Below the pieces are notes generated by a model that did not search any database, was not told the DNA's origin, and saw nothing but the letters and a program-made list of their open reading frames with translations. The translations under genes and the position numbers were made by a program. DNA of 64,000 nucleotides from Macrotrachela quadricornifera (lineage: Eukaryota; Rotifera; Eurotatoria; Philodinida; Philodinidae), in NCBI GenBank assembly GCA_022393335.1, contig JAJEKB010021317.1:218502-282501 (forward strand), given 5' to 3'. Of this stretch, positions 45,606 to 57,500 are shown in pieces; the stretch's first letter is position 1, and the number at the start of each line of letters is the position of its first letter.

Positions 45606-46445
45606 ATGGGCATTGACGTTATTGGAAATATAAATTATCTAATTTCTACGACAGATGAATGTACCCCTTGGTTTGCGAATTTTTCAGTACCAATGCCTGT
45701 AAAATCAAATATGATACAAGCATCAGTTCCCGTAACTATTCACGATTTACGTGGCAAGGAGAAAAGCGTTAATCTTGACACGAATGGTTTCGAAGTAATG
45801 AAATACAATGGATCTATACAGGAAGAATTTGATGAAAATACTGAAGCACAAAAAACTTATTTTGAAGAGATTAGTGACCTTCTCAAGAAGCGACTTGATG
45901 CCTCTCGCGTGGTTATCTATAATTATGTTTTTCGATCTCGAAATTCTCCACTTTTTGATGAACAGTGTGATAAACATCATAAAAATCCTGTCTTTCATCC
46001 TCATGTTGATGCCGATGAAACTGGAGTTCGAGGATACGTAGAAAAAAAGTGTGGGAAAGAAATTGCTGAAAAAGCAAAAAAAACCAGACTTCAAATGATT
46101 AATATCTGGCGTCTGTTAGGTTCCAATCCAAGTACAGATAAACCATTGACAGTTTGCGATTATCGTTCCATTGATATTGACAAAGATATTCAACCACTCA
46201 TAATTCGACGATCCGATCAGAGTGTAACAGCATACACATTATCTCGCAATGCTAAAGATGATCATATGTGGTATTATTTGAGCAACATGAAATCTGATGA
46301 AATGTTACTCTTTAAAATATTCGATAGCAAACCTGATGTTGCTCAATTTGTCTTTCATACGGCTTTTAAAAATGACAATGTTTCCATGTCTAACGTAGAA
46401 CAGAAGAGTCTTGAAATTCGTTGTTTCGTTTTCTATGATGAATAA
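45606..46445 (+). CDS. CmcJ/AsaB-like non-haem iron oxygenase family protein
   Basis: An intact, intronless 279-residue frame. The layout matches the CmcJ/NvfI/AsaB family, which includes enzymes or desaturase-like proteins of fungal and bacterial secondary metabolism (for example cephamycin CmcJ and fungal AsaB). Visible landmarks are an N-terminal VNLDTNGFEVMKY, FRSRNSPLFDEQ, the HPHVDADETGVRGYVE block (H133-x-D135), INIWRLLGSNPSTDKPLTVC, WYYLSNMKSDEMLLFKIFDS, FVFHTAF (H251) and a closing SLEIRCFVFYDE. H133, D135 and H251 fit the 2-His-1-carboxylate iron site of 2-oxoglutarate oxygenases, though the family is not uniformly proven. No signal peptide, so probably cytosolic; substrate unknown. 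Animal genomes are not a usual home, so horizontal origin is plausible. It lies tail-to-tail with the hexosaminidase gene, 116 bp apart. Confidence 0.83.
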   Translation: MGIDVIGNINYLISTTDECTPWFANFSVPMPVKSNMIQASVPVTIHDLRGKEKSVNLDTNGFEVMKYNGSIQEEFDENTEAQKTYFEEISDLLKKRLDASRVVIYNYVFRSRNSPLFDEQCDKHHKNPVFHPHVDADETGVRGYVEKKCGKEIAEKAKKTRLQMINIWRLLGSNPSTDKPLTVCDYRSIDIDKDIQPLIIRRSDQSVTAYTLSRNAKDDHMWYYLSNMKSDEMLLFKIFDSKPDVAQFVFHTAFKNDNVSMSNVEQKSLEIRCFVFYDE

Positions 46446-46561
46446 TAATGATACATTCTTACCGTTGACTCATTATATATAATATAAATTTTATTTCCTG
46501 GCTAAGGCATCGTTCTATATAAATTTGTTTATAAAAAAAGATGAAAATAAATCTTGCTATT

Positions 46562-49379
46562 CTATCCTGTATATTCTAATGGACAAAAACCAGGTCCATT
46601 GACAGGTGCAGCTGGTATACCTCGTCTTAAATATCGACAACGATGTTCTTCAAGTCTTGGAGCTGCTAAATCTGGATCTTTAATATCAGCAGATGACCAT
46701 AATCGTTCAGCAGCAGCTGCTGCTCGAGGCCATGTTGTTGAAATAATATTAGTTGTATCAACAAATTCTTGAAAAGAAAAAATGTTTTTTTTCATGAAAA
46801 ATTTTATTTTCTATTGAATACATACCACCCCACATACAAATTTCTCCACCGATAACTAATTTTTTCTGTTCTTTAGTACCTAGAAAAAAAAAGATCCACT
46901 TCCGACATAAATAAAAATTATTAAAATAATCTACCTGTGAAATTATATGGTTCACATTGATAATATTTAATCCAATCTTTTCCATATGAAATTAAATTTA
47001 AATACCTATAAAAATAAAAAGAAATTTATTTCAAATAAAAAACAAATTAATTAACCAGCATGTTGATAAAAGAGTTCTATAACCTAATTTAGTAACTCGT
47101 TCCATTTCTTCACGTTGAGGTTCCTTAAAAATAAATTTTTATATAATTAAAAATAATCTTTTTTTTTGTTTATAAAATATCAAACTTTCCAAACTTGAAC
47201 AATTGTATCACTATTAACAGTAACATTATTATCAATAATTTCTTGCCATATAGCATAACCTTTTCCAGTATTATTTACAATATCAATTAACCGTTGCATA
47301 TAATATTGTTCAAGTAATGAATAATTTCTTCCAAATCCCATTTGATTCATAAATTGACGAACATTTGGATTATTTTCCCTATTTAATAAAAAAAATGTTT
47401 GTTTGTTTTTTTTTTCAATTAAATTAAATCTTACCAACAATCAAATTTAACTTCATCACCACCTAAATGAATATAATGATCAGGAAAAACATTTGAAATT
47501 TCATTAAAAAAATTTTTAAGAAAATCAAATGTTGTATTTCTACTAGGATCAATTGGTCCATAATGATTTGTTGGTTTTTCTTCATTATAACATTCAGTTA
47601 ATATATCAAGAGTTTTTCCCCATGATCTTGTATGACCAGGTGTATCAAATTCAACAAATATACGTATACCACGTTGTCGAGCAAATTCAATTAAATTTAA
47701 TATATTATCTTGAGAATATATATGTAATTCATTATATGCACCTTTTTCACTCATTAAGGGATATTTAATAGATTCATATGGAAATGATTGATCATCAACT
47801 ATATGAAAATGAAATACATTTAATTTACTTTGAGACATTGCTTCCTAAATGAATTTTATTTTATTTAGAAATAATTATATATTAATAAAACATTACTATA
47901 TTCATTTTAAGTATATTCATTGAAACAAAATGTGTTGATGTATCAAATAATAAACCACGATGTTGAAAACGAGGATAATCAGTGATTATTGTTTCATTTA
48001 TACAAAACTAGAATTTAATGAAAATTTTTTTTAATTTTATATAATAAAATAAATTAATACTAAAAGATCATCATCTGGATAAATTAATTGACTAAATGTT
48101 TCAAGTCCACGAAGAGCACCCCAGACTGTAACAGCATCGAGAATACCAACATCACCTTTTATAATAAGTTTATCTAATAAAAAAAAAACACTTTTATGAA
48201 CATTTATAATAGACTTTGTAAAAATGTATCGCGATAGTACCAGACTTTTTTCAGGGGGAATAAAAACCTATATGAATTTGATAGATTAATATCAAGATTT
48301 ATTCTCTAATTCGAAACAGTCTTTTGAAAACCATTGCGATATTGGCAGATTTTCAAATGCGAGGGACATCTTTGATTTACAACGATCATTTATAGTCGAA
48401 GTATTCCGCTTCGCCCACGAAAATCCAAGATTTTATCTATGGTGAATTGAGACACGATAGCTTTTAGAATGCAGCTCTTAGAGGTGCAAGTTCGATTCAA
48501 AAATTAGAGAGCACAAATGAGGTTTTGACGTTTGGTTAATAAGAAAACAGAAAAAATCTCAAAATTGAGGAACAAAATACCATTATTCTCTGATATTTCT
48601 ACTGCGAAGAGGAGAATATCAGCTTTGCGTGGTTTGATTGATGACAGACTTAAACATTAATAATCGTATTTCAATTTTAAATTTAATTGAAAATCTTTTT
48701 ACAATATAGTATCCAAAATCTTCATTAATGAGTTTACCTGATGAGCAGATACTATATTAATAAATTTTTCTAAGGAATTATAAAACTATTTTAAATATAC
48801 GATTAGATGTCCTTAACTAATGCCTTACAGATAATACAGCCATTAATAATAAAAATAAAAAATAACATTAAGAAGATATGCTCTTAATCTCATTCGTCAT
48901 CTATGAAAAATAATGCGTATTTCTTATTCTATAGGAAAGTATTTACATGATTCATTTGATTCAAGAGTTGGCCATTGATCACAGATTTGCTGAATATTGA
49001 CATTAAGACGCTTGAGTAGGGTAATATCAGTAAAAGATGATAGATTTCTCTTAATATTTTCTTTGAAAATGTTTTTCTTATGTAATGATTGTCCAAATAG
49101 ATCATTCCAATAGGTTTGTGGAAAGAAGATCAATTTATAATATCGATCAAAAGCATTTGTAAGTATATCACATTGTTGACTTGTTTCATTATAAAGAAAA
49201 TGAAATGAATTTGGATGAACAACAAGACGTTGAATTGATGTATTTATCGATTGAGGCATTGGCCAAGGTTGACCACGAGTAGCTTTTATAGAAAATAGAT
49301 TGGACATACTTCGATCACCCTTTGCAAAAAATAAAACCATTGCGACAAATAGGAAAACATATTTTACATAGACAGCCAT
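46562..49379 (-). CDS. Beta-hexosaminidase (GH20), nine exons, complete
   Basis: Exons on the minus strand: 49379-48947, 48173-48061, 48007-47897, 47844-47435, 47378-47186, 47123-47056, 47005-46935, 46879-46826 and 46767-46562. All introns are GT-AG and phases fit, giving 552 residues. The enzyme removes terminal N-acetylhexosamines from glycoconjugates, normally in lysosomes or outside the cell. A signal peptide follows the ATG at 49379 ([21 protein letters not shown]). In-frame sequence upstream of that ATG starts only at TTG, so 49379 was chosen. Landmarks are [70 protein letters not shown], the catalytic HLGGDEV (D349-E350), [17 protein letters not shown] and [14 protein letters not shown]. 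Order and length match human HEXA/HEXB. The first intron is 773 bp against 50-62 bp for the others. The donor after exon 5 is GTTTGA, a weak site. Confidence 0.92.
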
Positions 49380-51596
49380 ATGAAGACACAAAAAAAAATT
49401 CAATGATAATGACAAAGGTGGTATTCATTCTTTTTTTTTTAGTCTATATCTTATCATTAACATCGTTATTTTTCTTTTCTTTATTATTATCATATACCAC
49501 CAAAAACAGGTTAGAATTAAAACATGTTAACTTCATTCATTTTTTTCTGTGTATACCATTGATAATATATTTCAAAAAGATAATGACAATACATATTGTT
49601 TGAATTTATAGATAAAGCCATGAGAAGCCAAGTCGCACATTGTTCTGCATTACCGCCGGCATACTACGATACTTAAAAAACCGACGAGATATTGACAATT
49701 TATTGGACGTAGAATATCTTAGGTTAGGATTCGACTATATACTGAAAATATTCGCCATAAGACTGGCCCCAAGTAGATCTCGACGAGCTCTATCGATTCT
49801 ACATCTCATTCTTCAACTTCGAGCAAGTCATCATCAACAAAATCTTTAATTAGTTAGATAGATAGCGTGTTAATGCTATTTGTTGTTGGCATTAGTTTAC
49901 TGTTCAGTATATGTTTAATGTTGATTGATATATTATGTGTTTTATTCTAAACTTGAATCAAGACAGATGATATCTTACGAGAGAACTCCACCAACTGACT
50001 AAAAGCTTTAAGGCTCATATTCTGGTCATAAGGCGGACTTAGTGGGACTAGAGAAATCGTAAAAGGATTTGTGCTTCTGGACCTTTTTGGCTAAGATACG
50101 ACTGTTTTAGATTTAGGAGCATAAATGCATATAAGTCGCTTGTTTTATCTGAATTACAGTATTAACATACGTATGTAGGTAGCTAAACTCGCTAGTATTT
50201 TTAATAATGATAAGAGAAATTTCTAAAAGACTGTAGAATAGAAAATAAAACAATCTATCAGAAATTTACAAACTAACGTACAAGGCTGAACTAAGAAATG
50301 AAACACGTAATATCTTTATAGGAGACTTCTTTATTCTGTGGTTTATACTCGTCCTGATTCTGAATGAAGTCTGCAAAAAAATGTATCAGTCAGATAAAAA
50401 CGTAAGGTAATTACGGATAACAAGATGCATGATCAAAACGAGAAAGAAAACTAAATGAAGACTGTATGATAGCATACAAATGACATATTTATAGAAATTC
50501 TATCGCACTGAAATATCAATACTTGGTACTTCTTTTACATCTTAGTTAGATCATCCCATGCACACCACTAATTAATCCTTTCGACAACTCCATGTTCTAT
50601 CTATGAATATTTTGAAAAATAACTTTTTATCTTGATATACATGTATATTAAATATTATATTCACGTTAGTTAGAGTTTTTGTTGTTAGATATTTAAAGTG
50701 TTCGATATGTTCTAAAAAAAGCATATATCCACGTGTTAAATGTTTTTTGTCCTTGTTTTTACATTTATTTATGGTGAAAAAATATTTCAAATTTTATAGA
50801 AAATCTTTCCCTCTGATTATTAATAATACATTTAATAAAAACAACAACATTAATCAAAGATTTGAAAATCTTCTTAGAATTTGAAAGAAATCTTTCATGA
50901 ACATGAATAGGAAAATCTCAATGTTACTCAACCAATATCATTATACCTGATTGTCACCGAATAAAAAAATCATTTTATTTCTCAAGTCTATTTACGTTTG
51001 AGATATATTTATTGCTATCCATTTCTATCAGAAAAATATTCAACTCTTCAAATTCATTACCAAAATTAACTTGATTAACAAAAAAAAAATAATCGATGAT
51101 GTTAGCAATCGAAATGATATTTATGTCAAAATGTTCCAATAACCTTTTGTTAAATATTATCATATATGAATAAAACGCTTCAAACATCAGATTCATTTGC
51201 TCTCCCTACAAATCAATTTAGTCTAATCGAATTGAGATTGTCTTATTCGTTTCGGTCTCTAATCTTCATATAAAAATGAATAAATATATAGCCTCAGGTG
51301 TAGAAAAACTTATTACTGAAAAGTTGTGTTTATATTTTTATTGATACTAAAAAAACGAACTACAAATAAAGGAAGAAAAAAAGTAACTAAAAGAATTCAA
51401 AAACTCTAACTACAAAAAAAGATATGGGTAGAGAACATTGCAAAAATGTGCTTGCTGATGGAATAATCGATTGGAGAGAGTTTGAGTATCTTAGTAGAAT
51501 GGTGACAATTATCATCCCTAAAAATAAAAATTGAAAATGAATGAATAAATACAAAAGAACTTGGAAATAAAATATAGTTACCCTCTTTTATCTTTC
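49380..51596. other. Intergenic stretch
   Basis: Apart from the U2-like fragment near 50066, no gene or ordered repeat recognised. A 69-codon frame at 49640-49849 has no motif. Confidence 0.4.
50066..50098 (+). ncRNA. U2 snRNA 5'-end fragment (relic)
   Basis: GTGCTTCTGGACCTTTTTGG followed by CTAAGAT closely matches the universal U2 snRNA start (stem-loop I, GCUUCUCGGCCUUUUGGCUAAGAU). It differs by one substitution and one extra T. Similarity stops there: the branch-site-pairing GUAGUA and Sm site are not seen. A truncated retrocopy is the simplest reading. Confidence 0.5.
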
Positions 51597-51902
51597 TCAG
51601 CTGTGATCGCTGATTCCGGGATTCGGACCGCAACATTCGCCATGTTTCCCACACACAATTGGATTAAGGCACCCCTCAGCATTGCATTGTACCCTCCTCA
51701 GAGGATCAGAACATTTGTCCTTGCGTTTTTCGTGTTGATGGAAATGGCTGAATTTACGTCCGAGTAGCGTGCGGAGTTGTAATTTCTGTTGTTCGAATGA
51801 ATTATTTTCGTCGTCATTAAAATTATTGCTGCTTGCCGTGAGTTTTTCTGCCAGAAGAATTATGACAACCAACATTATTAAGAACATTTTGGGGTTCACC
51901 AT
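51597..51902 (-). CDS. Small secreted Cys-rich peptide precursor, 101 aa
   Basis: An intact minus-strand frame from ATG 51902 to TGA. Residues 1-24 form a signal peptide (MFLIMLVVIILLAEKLTAS core). An acidic, Asn/Gln-rich spacer follows, then a basic KRK site near residue 60. The last 39 residues carry six Cys in the order C-x8-C-x4-C-x5-C-x5-CC (KCSDPLRRVQC, GCLNPIVCGKHGECCGPN). This is the design of a processed peptide hormone or small disulfide-rich secreted factor. I do not recognise the family. A terminal CC after four spaced Cys is also seen in trissin-like neuropeptides, but spacings differ. The mature part would likely start after KRK. A continuing spliced exon cannot be excluded. Confidence 0.6.
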   Translation of the reverse strand: MVNPKMFLIMLVVIILLAEKLTASSNNFNDDENNSFEQQKLQLRTLLGRKFSHFHQHEKRKDKCSDPLRRVQCNAEGCLNPIVCGKHGECCGPNPGISDHS

Positions 51903-52037
51903 TTGTATGCTGTTGCAAGATAGTTGGATAGATAAATGTGATCAAATGTGAATGCTTGAGTCGTTTGCTGAGTATATATATTATGGATAAGGAGAGGTAG
52001 GGATGTGAATTTATCGTCATTGTTATTAATAACAATA

Positions 52038-52200
52038 GCTGCCATGGCTGAGTGGTTACGTTGTTCGACACGTATTCACAAGGTACTGTGTTCAAACCTC
52101 GAAACTATCAGCTATGGAATGACTCTGAACAAGTCACTTACGGCTGTTTGTCTTGGATTACCTGTCTGATAGCATGCTGATTACATTGTCGACATATCAT
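52038..52200 (+). mobile_element. tRNA-derived SINE (head plus CORE/MIR-like body)
   Basis: The head has an A box TGGCTGAGTGG (52045-52055) and a B box GTTCAAACCTC (52090-52100) at normal spacing for a tRNA-type Pol III promoter. The body reads GACTCTGAACAAGTCACTTA and then a TTGGATTACCTGTCTG-like stretch. That resembles the conserved central part of CORE/MIR-type SINEs. The 3' end and any target duplication are unclear. No full cloverleaf forms, so it is not a working tRNA gene. Confidence 0.65.
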
Positions 52201-52559
52201 ATAGCTCTTGCAGCTGGTATGTGGTTAGTCAGTGTGTATGGGGAGTTCAAGTAATTGAGCGAGAAGAACTCTGCATCAGATCGGCCTTTTGCCCAAAGCT
52301 ACAGCTAGCAATAGTTGGAGGAAAAATATCGGCCTAATGAAAATGGTTTCGGACATAATCCAATACTGAAAGGTAGCCGAAAGGTGGAGGATTCTTCTTC
52401 TTCTAATAACAATAACTTTTTCGTGATTGTCATTGATGACAATAACTACTTTTTGTTATTGTCATTAATAACAAATAACATTTCTTTCCTTCACTGTAAT
52501 TCTCAAGTTCAATTACCACCTATTTACGTTATACTCGTTTAACCAGCCCATGTTTAAGT
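52201..52559. other. Spacer after the SINE
   Basis: Contains a local ATGACAATAACTACTTTTTG / TTGTTATTGTCATTAATAAC near-inverted pair at 52430-52475. Otherwise nothing recognised. Confidence 0.4.
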
Positions 52560-52825
52560 TTAAGGAATGAATCCATGGTGAAGTTTCCAGGGATAATGAG
52601 ATTCCATGCCTTTTGAAAAATCATCATAAGACTCTTAACTGAAGGCTTGAATTTCACTATTGAAAGGGCAAAACAAGGGGTTATCAGTGATGCTCTTTCA
52701 TGTGGATCGAACAACATCATGTTTTATCCTTACAATATTAAAATTCAAGCCTTCAGTTAAAAGTCTTATGATGATTTTTCGGAAGGTATAGAATCTCGTT
52801 ATCCCTGAAAAGTGCATTACAAAAT
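52560..52825. repeat. Foldback element, arms about 90 bp
   Basis: The left arm (about 52570-52660), with CATCATAAGACTCTTAACTG, is mirrored by the right arm (about 52740-52820), with CAGTTAAAAGTCTTATGATG. The spacer is about 80 bp. Confidence 0.78.
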
Positions 52826-54573
52826 GATTAATATTCAATTCAAAATGGAAACTCACACTTGGAGAGATTCACAAATAAAATTATTTCTTATATCTGTAAA
52901 TACCAATAATCAAATACAGTACACTTCGATTTGTCGTACAAGACAGTAGCAAAGTTTATTTCAAAGCTAATATAAGAAAATTAAGAAAAATCATACGCAG
53001 AACGACAAGATTTTTAAATAGTTACATCAAGATTTCGTTTCGATGGTAAACGTATTAATGATAATAAAACATCAAAACAACTTGAAATGGAAAATAATGA
53101 TATTATTTGAAATTATCATCAAAGGAATGGTACAATTATCGATCATACTATGGCAAATCAAGAATTTATCCTCTTTCAACGACAAATATACTTCAAAGCT
53201 CAACTATATAATACCTTCCAAATAGTTGAAATTAGACTTTGTCCCTACCGTTCTCAGTCCTTTCTTTATTTAAAAACTCTCGTCTCTTCCTGTTTATTAA
53301 TCCAGCATTTATTTAGTTAACTTTCATATTCGCTTCCTTTTCTGTTTTCTTCATCACGTACAAAAATTTTTTATATCCAGAGCCTTGATAAGTGTTCTTA
53401 TTTTAAAATAGATAGTACGAAACGCATTTTTCGAAGCAAAATTCTGCATTTATATTTAAATAAAAGCACATCATTTTCGATCTAGTTTTACAATATGATT
53501 GGTTGCTGAAAAGCAAAAGTTAGGATTAGCAGATTGTCACAGGGCAATTTCTTCGCACGTTTATAGCAATATATTGAATGAGGTCGTCAATCAGCTTGCT
53601 CATAGTACGTTTTACATAAAAATAGCAACGTGCAGTCTATGTGATTATGGATCAGTTTCCTTACAAAAGCGTCATTTTCTTAGGATAGATAGAATGAATC
53701 CAGGTCTACAAAGTAGCAAACAAATATGTGAGGAAATATGCTGCACTGGAAGTTTCCCAAAGATCATACTCCTCAATTTCTACCGAAAATAAATAGGTTG
53801 CATAGTTCCGTCACACTGCTTTTTTTTGTCAGAGTAGCGACCTTAAAATCGACATCTATATAAGTGGTGCATTCTATACCACTAGCGATCGCAATACCAA
53901 CATCTGTGTAAGTAGTGCATTGTATATATATGGAGACCTCAATGCCAATATTTGCACTCCTATCCAATGAGCGTGAGTCCATTCCTTGCATATTGACATT
54001 CCAAATTCAGAGTTAAGTGAATCCTAGGACATGTTTTTCATCATCATTCATGAGCATGATTTCGTGTCGAGAACCATCGGGAAAGGTTCAGCTTTATTTT
54101 AATTGAGGGCAATAATCGAAAGCAACATATTCTCTCATATATTCTTTTACCATTTTCAAGCTCTGGATGTAGTCTAAGTATTAATTCCCATATTGATATA
54201 TATATACAGTATGACCTTTCAAACTAAATATCAGAGATCAAAATCTAAAACCTATTAGCGAACAGTCCTCTATGTATCTGAACGAACCTTTGACGAAATT
54301 TCTCATAAGTATTTATAAATCTTGTAACATTTCTATAAATCCTTTTCAGGAATTCATTGATCGAATCAACTCGATTCTAATAGTAATCTGTCTAGTGATT
54401 TTTACAATTGTTTATCAAGTCATTTAAGAGGCATTTCGTGAGAGAATCACTCAACCAGTCCATAGATGCTCGGAGAAAGATTTTTAATTTCTAAATTTGA
54501 ATAGTAAATAGTAATTATTGTTTCTTGTGACAAATCAAATTTCTTTTGAATAAAAACACTATGGAAGATACTA
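52826..54573. other. Intergenic stretch with a small tandem duplication
   Basis: At about 53845-53965 a roughly 49 bp unit (ACATCTATATAAGTGGTGCA type) occurs twice with divergence and starts a third time. Nothing else recognised. The TRPA gene ends at 54574. Confidence 0.45.
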
Positions 54574-57500
54574 TCAGTCATTATGATCATGTCCAATCAG
54601 TGTATTTTTCTTCTTCCATGCCTTTTGATAGGTAATCGCCGATTGAATTTCTTTTTCGACAAGCCATCCATCGATGTTTTTTATCCATCGGAAAAGAAAA
54701 AACTTGTCACGTTGATGATGACTCTTACTCATATAATCACGTGCGCGTACTGCACAATCACAACAAAGACACTTAGCCAATGTATTACACGGTATTGGAC
54801 AACGACATCGACAACAACAAAAAGGAAATTCACCATGACGAATACGTCTTAATAAACTACGTATAAAAAGTTTCAATTGCATATGTAAAAATTCATAATT
54901 GAAGACCAGTTCGTAGAAGATAATATTTCGATTTAATTTGGCCTGTGTTTTCAATGTGGGAATTTCACCAACGGCCAAACCTAAATTTAAGAGAATTGAA
55001 AATTAATTTAATAAATAAAACGAAAATAACAAATCTCACCGATCAATAGATTGGCAATGATAATTGTCAAAGTTACTTCTGTGAGAATGAAAACAACATA
55101 AATAACTGGATAAAGCATTACACCACCATTTGTAGGTGTGTAGAGACGCGCTTCATAACCTAAATCGTACAGACCGATCGCCGTTCTCATAAGTGCTTCG
55201 AATGGAGTTCCATATGGTGTTTGATACTGAACTAACATGTAATAGGTAAAACCGAAGCCGCAAATCAATGTTAAAAGAACAGGAATACATTTAACAAATT
55301 TAGAAAAAATGACTTGTATCATGACAACATAGAGACCCCAATTCATCCATGGAATATATCGCATGTAAGTTAGAATGGTAATCCATGAAAAGAGCAAACC
55401 AATTGAACCCTAAATAATGTTTTTTACTTTTACTTTCTATATAAATGTAACTCACTAATTGCCACTGAATGGGGCATCGAATATCGAGTGGTCTTTGCCA
55501 AGTTGACCAATCAAAGACATTCATAAAACACAGAATGAATGCCAAACTCTCAAAATAAATAGACATATTGCGAAAAATACGAGGAAAAGCAAACAGTATG
55601 ATGCACAAATTTTTTATGACAAAAATTATTGCTAATAAATATAATACTGGCGCGCTCCATTGATAAACGTTACTCTTTAACCCATCTGTATTGTTTGATT
55701 GTATAAGATAAGCACCGACATTCTCACAGATAGTGTCATTAAATCCATAGTCCCATATAAGTGTACCATTCAACGAATCATTGAACAAACTATAATAGTA
55801 GTATGGATGTTTTGATTGAAGAACTGTTATTGTGTAGAGAATTACAAAGAAAGCATAGAGAAAGGAAAATATTGAGAATAAAAAAAGACCAAAACGTTGA
55901 AATTTTTCTATTGCTAATTGAGTACAGTAATCATGTTCCATCAATCTCATCTCTTGACATTTAGCAATGATGTGAAGAGGATGATTCCCTACCAGAGTAT
56001 AAGCATTAACTGTGTATGTATTCTTCAATTGATCGATACTAGTCTCACTATTTGAACATAATAACCGTGAGAACCAATTCATTTTATAGCTCTTCTTCCT
56101 AGGACCATCACCTAATGAAGAGTAAATATTAGAAGAAAAATGTAATTTAATGAATTACTCACCGTACATCCAATCGCGAATACGATATTGATCTTCGAAA
56201 AAAGTATAATCGTATATGACCTGATGTTCAGTCATATAATCACTTCCTCTAATCGTAGTTAATTTGGTATCTATCAGTTCATAAGCAATTTCAGGCATGA
56301 AAATAATTAATTCTCGCATCGGTGTTGCTATAGTGCCACTATCATCATAATATGCATTCTCCATTAATCGTCGCCAATTGTTACAAGAAAGTAAATTTCG
56401 TACAATTATTTCACGATGATTAACAATGGCTACATCAAGTGCATTGAGACCTTTTGAATTGCGAACAGTAGAATCAACATTTGTTCTTTCCAAAAAATAA
56501 TTAACTACATTCAAATGACCATATTCACATGCTGAGAGAAATGGTGTATCAAGATTATTGGCTTGAATTATATAAGATGCATTGAATTCTTCGACAAAAC
56601 ATTTTATTACTTCCATGTTTCCTAAGCAAAATAATCAATTTCAAGTTTTTGAGAAATATTAAAACATGTCAACAAATAAGCTTAAGATTCACTACATAGG
56701 AACACATTTTATTATCGGCTGTTGGAGCCCAGAAATCAGTACTTATTCATTTTACGATATGAGAGAAATTTTCATGCAGTTCCTGAAATCTATTAAAGAC
56801 TTTTGAAGTTCACTGTTCTCCATTAATATTTTTTGCTCATAAAATAATGCTTGGAATTAATTCGTTCCTTGAAGTTCGCTTATCGTCAATGAGAATGATG
56901 GAATGACTCTTAGTTTTGATTGTGACCTCGATCATTGTTTGTAACAGATAGAGAAAAGAAGTTCAAATTCGACTGGGTGAGCTCCACAAGAATATTCTGA
57001 ATGATCTGTCGCTCAGCAAAAAGAAGACAACAACTAATTTGAGACTTACCTTCAACGCAAGCAAGATGTAGAGGTGTTTTACCATCTATGTCTCGGGCAT
57101 CATTTAACGCCTTTATAGCCATTTTCTTGTCAATCGTGTTTGACAGGAGAATTTTGACTAAATCATGATTACCGAACTTGGCACACACATGTAGTGGTGT
57201 ACGTCGTTTCAAATCTTCCACAAAAAGATATACATTCTCTTGCATATGTTTGACGAAAAGTTCACAAATGCGTATATTATTTTGTTTGCAAGCGAGATGC
57301 AACGGAGTGTTGCCCTCGTTATCTTGCTCGTAAAGAAGTTGATTAGCGATATGTTTATAGTTGTGATCTTCGAAAATAAACTTGCAAATAGCCAAATGAC
57401 CAGAATCTGTCGGGCTCATCACCTTTTCTATATTAAATACATTCTCGGCCGTTTTCTTAAATGAATCATTAGGAAATTGAGCGGGCGAGTACTTAGTTAC

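Noticed and set aside
46562..46772. Plus-strand frames over the hexosaminidase last exon
   Set aside because: Shadow of the minus-strand coding exon.
49379..49415. Hexosaminidase start at 49415
   Set aside because: The upstream in-frame start would be TTG; the ATG at 49379 begins a normal signal peptide.
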